Below the pieces are notes generated by a model. The model made no database searches. It was not told the origin of the DNA and saw nothing but the letters and a program-made list of their open reading frames with translations. From assembly GCA_902795265.1 (NCBI GenBank), contig CADBKM010000010.1, positions 1-51,068 on the forward strand: a stretch of DNA of 51,068 bases, read 5' to 3'. Below, in pieces: positions 47,901 to 51,068 of this stretch (position 1 is its first letter; each line of letters begins with the position of its first letter). Both the position numbers and the translations under genes were made by a program. This stretch comes from an uncultured Eubacteriales bacterium. Lineage in GTDB: Bacteria; Bacillota; Clostridia; Peptostreptococcales; Anaerovoracaceae.

Positions 47901-48570
47901 TCTGGATGCACATAAGCACATCCTGAGCGGTAGCATCACTGCGCCTCAGATAGTGGACATCGTTGGTCGCAACCATAGGAACGCCGATCTCTTTGCTGAG
48001 CCTTTTAAGCCCGTCGATCACTACCCTGTCCTCCTCTAGCAGGTGATTCTGTACCTCAAGGAAGAAATTATCGCTGCCGAAGGTGTCCCGCAGCCAGAGA
48101 GCTTCTTTTTTTGCGCCTTCGTCATCACCCGTAAGGATCAGACGCTGCACGTTACCGGCCAGACAGGCCGAGAGGCAGATTATGCCCTCGCTGTAACGGC
48201 TCAGAAGGTCTTTGTCGACACGCGGTTTATAGTAAAAACCGTCGACATAGCTCTTCGACACAATCTTTACAAGGTTGCTGTAGCCCTTCTGATTCTCGGC
48301 AAGGAGTATCAGATGGCCTGAGTTGCGGTCTCTGTCCGGGTCTTTATCATAAAGCGTACGTGCGGCGGTGTATACCTCACAGCCGATGACAGGCTTGATG
48401 CCGGCCTTTTTGCATGCTTTATAGAAATCTATCACGCCGAACATGGCGCCATGGTCAGTAATGGCGCACGAATCCATGCCGAGCTCCTTCACCAGTGAAG
48501 GGAGTTCGGAGATCCTGCTCATGCCGTCGAGCAGGCTGTATTCAGTATGCAGATGCAAATGTGTAAACAT
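44941..48570 (-). CDS. dnaE: DNA polymerase III alpha subunit (DnaE)
   Basis: The 1209-residue protein starts with a PHP domain (FTHLHLHTEYSLLDGMSRIS, SCAITDHGAMFGVIDFYKAC), followed by the C-family polymerase palm with VGPGRGSAAGSIVAYSLDIT and MPDIDIDFCIERRQEVIDYV, which hold the metal-binding aspartates, then GVFQLESGGMTDFMKNLRPS and a C-terminal OB-fold region (from about residue 1000). It is the DnaE form, not the Gram-positive PolC, and here likely does lagging-strand or repair synthesis. No Shine-Dalgarno sequence lies before the ATG; an extended -10 (TGATATACT) ends six bases upstream, so a leaderless message is probable. Confidence 0.95.
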   Translation of the reverse strand: MFTHLHLHTEYSLLDGMSRISELPSLVKELGMDSCAITDHGAMFGVIDFYKACKKAGIKPVIGCEVYTAARTLYDKDPDRDRNSGHLILLAENQKGYSNLVKIVSKSYVDGFYYKPRVDKDLLSRYSEGIICLSACLAGNVQRLILTGDDEGAKKEALWLRDTFGSDNFFLEVQNHLLEEDRVVIDGLKRLSKEIGVPMVATNDVHYLRRSDATAQDVLMCIQTQAKVTDENRMRFENDEFYLKSEAEMLELFPDMPDAVERSHEIAERCNVEFEFGNYHLPEYIPPDGKSTKDYLRELCCRGLVKRYGESAMDADSMYRQRLETELGVIEGMGYVEYFLIVWDFINYAKSHGIAVGPGRGSAAGSIVAYSLDITEIDPIKYNLIFERFLNPERVSMPDIDIDFCIERRQEVIDYVIRKYGKDKVSQIITFGTLKAKAAVRDIARALDATYAEGDAIAKAIPNELGITIAKALEVNPDLRQRYESEPLVKQVLDLSMALEGLPRHASTHAAGIVISKMPLDEYVPLYSSDKGVATQFNMTTIEELGLLKMDFLGLRNLTVIRDALRMIKENHGIDLDFSSMDFDDPEVYKLISDGNTKGVFQLESGGMTDFMKNLRPSCFEDIVAGIALYRPGPMDSIPKYIDNKKHPDHVKYVDPHLEHILGVTYGCLIYQEQVMQIVRDLGGYSFGRSDLVRRAMSKKKLQVMLEEKEYFINGKTDEAGNVEIAGCVRNGVPAAAAETIFEDMVTFASYAFNKSHAAAYAVISYQTAYLKCHYPVEFMAALMTSMAGDARHTADYVRNCREMGIALDPPSVVKSDKNFSAKDGRIRFGMLSVKNVGEGIIDAIIEGRSSVEGTHDVYEFIDSIDAGELNRKAIESLVRAGAFDDINPNRAQVMAVCDDAVQRAQKKAKHGSKAQISLFQLEDFADEAFVSPELPKVADFSKDTKLAMEKEMLGVYLSGHPLDEYAALIRDNTSAGTAELTGGGEEFTAEGDDADSMIINTSSFKDGDSVIMAGMISGVRTMITRKSQEMARLTLEDFDGVIDAIVFPKVFERKRNLVSNDMIVGILGRVSFKDESEAEILVEDIVPIENIASLARGRAGGRQQPDYGYYNGAPHEEAPREAQRPAPSPVNDPVKLRVNEEVLAAHGSPRKLLMHLTDMISLYPGSRDVLVYLPGQKPMRCNADKRVTFTDDLRAKLVRLLGEENVKG

Positions 48571-48576
48571 GGAATA

Positions 48577-48585
48577 AGTATATCA
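48577..48585 (-). promoter_or_regulatory. Extended -10 promoter of dnaE
   Basis: On the minus strand TGA (48585-48583) is followed by TATACT (48582-48577). The ATG begins six bases later at 48570 and no ribosome-binding site is present. Confidence 0.5.
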
Positions 48586-48712
48586 CAACTGCAGTGCTCC
48601 TGCTTCCTCTCACTTAATTTGCGGTTTTTATTCCGCCGTTATTGCCTTGCTTACATAGTTAGATGTAAAATACCTTGTATGTTTTTTGAAATAAGAAGTT
48701 ACAGGATAAATA

Positions 48713-49642
48713 ATGATTTATAACAATATTCTCGAGGCAATGGGACACACCCCGATGATACGCCTCAATCATATCAACCCTCCTACCAATGCAGAGGTCC
48801 TCGTAAAATTTGAAGGTCTCAACGTAGGCGGTTCGATAAAGACAAGAACAGCATATAAGATGATACAGGCAGCCGAGGAAGCCGGTGTAGTGGGTCCTAG
48901 CTCCATAATAGTCGAGCCTACCAGCGGCAATCAGGGGATCGGTCTGGCTCTCGTGGGTGCTGTCCGCGGATATAAGACGATAATAGTCATGCCTGACTCG
49001 GTCAGCGAAGAGCGCCGCAAGCTGGTGAAGCACTACGGAGCTGAAGTCGTACTCGTTCACGACGAGGGCGATATCGGAAAGTGCATCCATGAATGCCTTG
49101 CGACAGCCATGAGAATGAAGGAACAGGACAGCAGAGTATTCGTTCCTCAGCAGTTCATCAATAAGAACAACATCGTTGCGCAGAAAACGACAACGGCTAA
49201 AGAGATACTTGAGCAGGTCAACGGCCCTATCCACGGCTTCTGTTCGGGTATAGGCACAGGCGGCACTATCACCGGTATCGGAGAAGTGCTTCGTGAGCAC
49301 AATCCGGATATCGAGATATGGGCTGCTGAGCCTGAAGACGCTGCGATCCTTGCAGGAGGAAGCATAGGCACACATGTGCAGATGGGCATAGGCGACGGAC
49401 TTATTCCGGATATCCTGAACACCGAGATCTATGACAACACCTGCATAATCCCGGATGACAACGCCCTCGACATGGCAAAGCGCCTTGCAAAGGAAGAAGG
49501 CATCATGTGCGGCATATCGTCAGGAACCAACGTTGTAGCAGCGATCATGCTGGCCGAAAAACTCGGACCGGGCAAGACAGTAGTAACAGTGCTGCCGGAC
49601 ACAGCAGAGCGCTACTTCTCAACCCCACTATTTGAAGATTAG
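48713..49642 (+). CDS. Cysteine-synthase family PLP enzyme (divergent motif)
   Basis: The 309-residue protein has the fold type II pattern: LEAMGHTPMIRLNHINPPTN, the PLP lysine in GLNVGGSIKTRTAYKMIQAA, the substrate loop VEPTSGNQGIGLALVGAVRG, and the phosphate-binding GIGTGGTITGIGEVLREHNP. In ordinary O-acetylserine sulfhydrylase the lysine motif is usually GSVKDR and the loop TSGNTG; here they read GSIKTR and TSGNQG, so the beta-substituted substrate or nucleophile may differ. No CBS domain is present. AGGA lies seven bases before the ATG, and a plausible promoter (TTGCCT-18-TAAAAT) lies upstream. A palindromic element begins 13 bases after its stop. Confidence 0.85.
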   Translation: MIYNNILEAMGHTPMIRLNHINPPTNAEVLVKFEGLNVGGSIKTRTAYKMIQAAEEAGVVGPSSIIVEPTSGNQGIGLALVGAVRGYKTIIVMPDSVSEERRKLVKHYGAEVVLVHDEGDIGKCIHECLATAMRMKEQDSRVFVPQQFINKNNIVAQKTTTAKEILEQVNGPIHGFCSGIGTGGTITGIGEVLREHNPDIEIWAAEPEDAAILAGGSIGTHVQMGIGDGLIPDILNTEIYDNTCIIPDDNALDMAKRLAKEEGIMCGISSGTNVVAAIMLAEKLGPGKTVVTVLPDTAERYFSTPLFED

Positions 49643-49655
49643 GCATAAAAAAACG

Positions 49656-49755
49656 GCGGCTATAAAAGTCCTGCCGCGGAGCACGGCTCTCGCCTCGTCG
49701 CGGTTATACGCAACGGTACTAAGCTCAGTCTCCGCTTCACGACTTTTATAGCCGC
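49656..49755. repeat. Palindromic intergenic element, copy 2 (100 bp)
   Basis: GCGGCTATAAAAGTC (49656-49670) and its perfect inverse (49741-49755) bound the element. The plus-strand interior has GCTCTCGC, then ACGCA, CGGTACTAAGCTC, GTCT and CGCT (49708-49736) in the same order as on the minus strand of copy 1 at 6109-6251. The arms have different bases from copy 1 but the same pairing. An A7 run (49647-49653) lies just left, so on the minus strand the stem is followed by T7 and can end the prdD-prdE unit. It also lies 13 bases after the plus-strand cysteine-synthase-like gene. Confidence 0.75.
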
Positions 49756-49770
49756 TATTTGATTGCTTGT

Positions 49771-50250
49771 TTATTTAATTCCGCGCTCCTTCTTGAGCAT
49801 AGCGATCTTGAGCTTCTTAATGCACTCTTTTACATCGTCTTCGGTGTAGTTGTTCTCACCTACGATGTTGGACTCGATGCCCTCAGGATTCTTGTTGAAG
49901 TCTACAACGTTGTCGAGATACGGACTCTCAACTACGAAAGTTCCGGCTGTGCCGCTCCAGTTGAGTCCGGCAACAGGGATCCCTCTCTCACCTATCTCGT
50001 TTACGCAGTTTACGTAGTCTACGTCAAGGTTTCCCCATCCGTCTGTCTCAACGATGACTCCGTCAGGTCTGCAGCACTCAGCGACTACTGCGGCTGTTCT
50101 GGAGCATCTGATTTTCTCCTCGTTGCCCTCAGGGGAACCGAATACCAGAACTCCCATCAGGTCGATGCCAGGGTCCTCACCAAGCAGTCTGATCAGCGGA
50201 TCTCTGAAATGGTGAAGGCTTGTTTCTTTTGTCGAAGGACCTACTCCCAT
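49771..50250 (-). CDS. prdE: D-proline reductase family protein PrdE-like
   Basis: The 159-residue product starts MGVGPSTKETSLHHFRDPLI and has DGVIVETDGWGNLDVDYVNC and VVDFNKNPEGIESNIVGENN, matching PrdE and, more distantly, the beta part of PrdA. In PrdA and GrdE the VGPSTKE stretch follows the self-cleaved residue that becomes the pyruvoyl group; here it follows the initiator Met-Gly, so no pyruvoyl group is expected. PrdE is encoded with the proline reductase operon, but its exact role is unproven. It follows the prdD-like gene by 11 bases with GGAGG before the ATG. Confidence 0.82.
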   Translation of the reverse strand: MGVGPSTKETSLHHFRDPLIRLLGEDPGIDLMGVLVFGSPEGNEEKIRCSRTAAVVAECCRPDGVIVETDGWGNLDVDYVNCVNEIGERGIPVAGLNWSGTAGTFVVESPYLDNVVDFNKNPEGIESNIVGENNYTEDDVKECIKKLKIAMLKKERGIK

Positions 50251-50261
50251 ACTGCACCTCC

Positions 50262-51007
50262 TTAGTTCATCGCCTTGATAGCACCGTCTCTGAACTCGTT
50301 AGGAGTCAGCATGACAGGCATCGCGCCGTAATCGATAAGTGACTTTCCTCCTCAGGGAAGATCCATGTGTCGAGCATCGCGCCGTGAGCGACCATCTCCT
50401 TGATAACGAGTACTTTCTTCTGGCCCTTACGGATTCTGTCATAATACTCGTGTCTCTCGGTGCACTTGGTGCCCTCAAACTTCTTCAGCTGAGGTCTGAA
50501 CTCATTCATCCACTCCTCGACCATTCTGTACGCGTCGATTATCGCGTATCTTTCCTGGCCCATACCCTTCTTGAAGGTTATGTCGAATGAAATGATGTAG
50601 TCGTCATCAGCAGGTGTGCCGGCTCTGTTGAGGTAGAGCATATCCTTGAGGTTGCCCTCTGAGGAACCGAACTCGTGAGCCTGCTCTCCGTCGACGTCAA
50701 CGCCTGTAGGCATAACATATACACCTGTAATAGTGTGAGTGATGCCCTCTCCGCACTTTCCGAGCACCTTCACAGAAATCGGAATGATATCCATGATGGT
50801 GTTTGTATATCTGTCATGATCACCGGGTTTGATGATCTGGATGTCTATTTTCTCTATTACTTCGCTGTATTTAGCGGCCAGCGCGTCAAGACCGTCTTTC
50901 TTAATGGTCATCTTGCCGCCTGTAGTGATCTTGTTCTCATCTCCGAACTCGACATCATCCATGTGGAATGCCTTGATCACTAATCTTCTCAGTTCAATGT
51001 CTTCCAT
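50262..51007 (-). CDS. prdD: D-proline reductase family protein PrdD-like, frame broken near 3' end
   Basis: The uninterrupted frame from ATG at 51007 ends at 50306 and gives 233 residues with MEDIELRRLVIKAFHMDDVE, FGSSEGNLKDMLYLNRAG and VLVIKEMVAHGAMLDTWIFP, a PrdD-like protein. Just after IFPEE the sequence reads into a -1 frame that encodes KSLIDYGAMPVMLTPNEFRD then GAIKAMN and a stop at 50262, which is the C-terminal motif I expect for this family. One base missing in the GAGGAGGAAAG stretch (50344-50356 region) would restore a 248-residue protein that ends 11 bases before prdE. It may be a sequencing or assembly gap, a real mutation, or programmed frameshifting. Confidence 0.78.
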
Positions 51008-51068
51008 TGTATATTATCCTCTCGCGCATAATGCGATAGTCTGAAATCCTCTCTTTTAAAAGATGGGG

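Noticed and set aside
50340-50360. TGA as selenocysteine near the prdD break
   Set aside because: The TGA lies in the -1 frame upstream of the shift point and reading through it would not connect the two halves; a one-base loss explains the data better.
1-51068. CRISPR array, insertion sequence or prophage
   Set aside because: No regularly spaced repeats, transposase motifs or phage genes were seen; the only repeats are the two palindromic elements and small operator-like sites.

Overview
This window reads as a chromosomal segment of an anaerobic, amino-acid-fermenting Clostridia-type Firmicute. The evidence is the gene content: a ferredoxin-dependent 2-oxoacid oxidoreductase, D-proline-reductase-type genes (PrdD/PrdE-like, plus a separate PrdA N-terminal domain), a PyrK/PyrDB dihydroorotate dehydrogenase, RqcH, Hsp33, and GPH-type and iron-dependent dehydrogenase genes. 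The family looks close to Peptostreptococcales/Anaerovoracaceae, but I cannot fix a genus. Genes are packed tightly and no gap reaches 300 bases. I see no phage, transposase or CRISPR array.

Layout. 1-2000 (minus): 2-oxoacid:ferredoxin oxidoreductase alpha subunit (cut by the window edge), its small ferredoxin and a P-loop ATPase. 2100-4700 (plus): a glycosyltransferase and a degenerate double class II aldolase. 4678-6016 (minus): RarD-type permease and a C_GCAxxG_C_C protein. 6109-6251: a long palindromic element. 6275-8765 (plus): ECF sigma factor and its membrane beta-propeller partner. 8877-12670 (plus): DUF4914 PEPCK-like protein, RqcH, tRNA-Val. 12738-15481 (minus): membrane acyltransferase-like protein and RsbU/SpoIIE-type phosphatase. 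15565-16968 (plus): lspA and an RluD-type synthase. 17042-17888 (minus): two small membrane proteins. 17918-27276 (minus): pyrC-carB-pyrK-pyrD-pyrF-pyrE followed by a YdcZ-type transporter and a nitrilase-family amidase; carA and pyrB are not here. 27355-30521 (minus): thiamine pyrophosphokinase, flavin-binding PNPOx-like protein, Hsp33, CDF transporter. 30658-32118 (plus): a second glycosyltransferase. 32178-34040 (minus): rpsB-tsf. 34272-40866 (minus): a likely TetR-controlled operon of GPH symporter, two class III aminotransferases, TetR regulator and FGGY kinase. 41028-43665 (minus): MATE exporter and iron alcohol dehydrogenase. 43835-44242 (minus): stand-alone PrdA N-terminal domain. 44378-48570 (minus): dnaE and a flavodoxin. 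48713-49642 (plus): cysteine-synthase homologue. 49656-49755: a second palindromic element. 49771-51007 (minus): prdE-like and prdD-like genes, the latter with a single-base frame break.

How it fits together. Stickland-type metabolism links the two ends: 2-oxoacids are oxidised to acyl-CoA with reduced ferredoxin (left), and D-proline-reductase-like proteins accept electrons (right). The central catabolic operon suggests uptake, phosphorylation and transamination of an unknown polyol-like or amino-polyol substrate; its promoter carries a 15-bp dyad that is a good operator candidate.

The signals most worth following are: a palindromic element family with a conserved core in two places; four genes whose -10 box lies 6-7 bases before the ATG with no ribosome-binding site (probable leaderless mRNAs, three with extended -10 boxes); the orphan PrdA N-terminal domain with its own promoter, palindrome and terminator; and the frame break in prdD. 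All calls rest on reading sequence and remembered family features; no database search was run.
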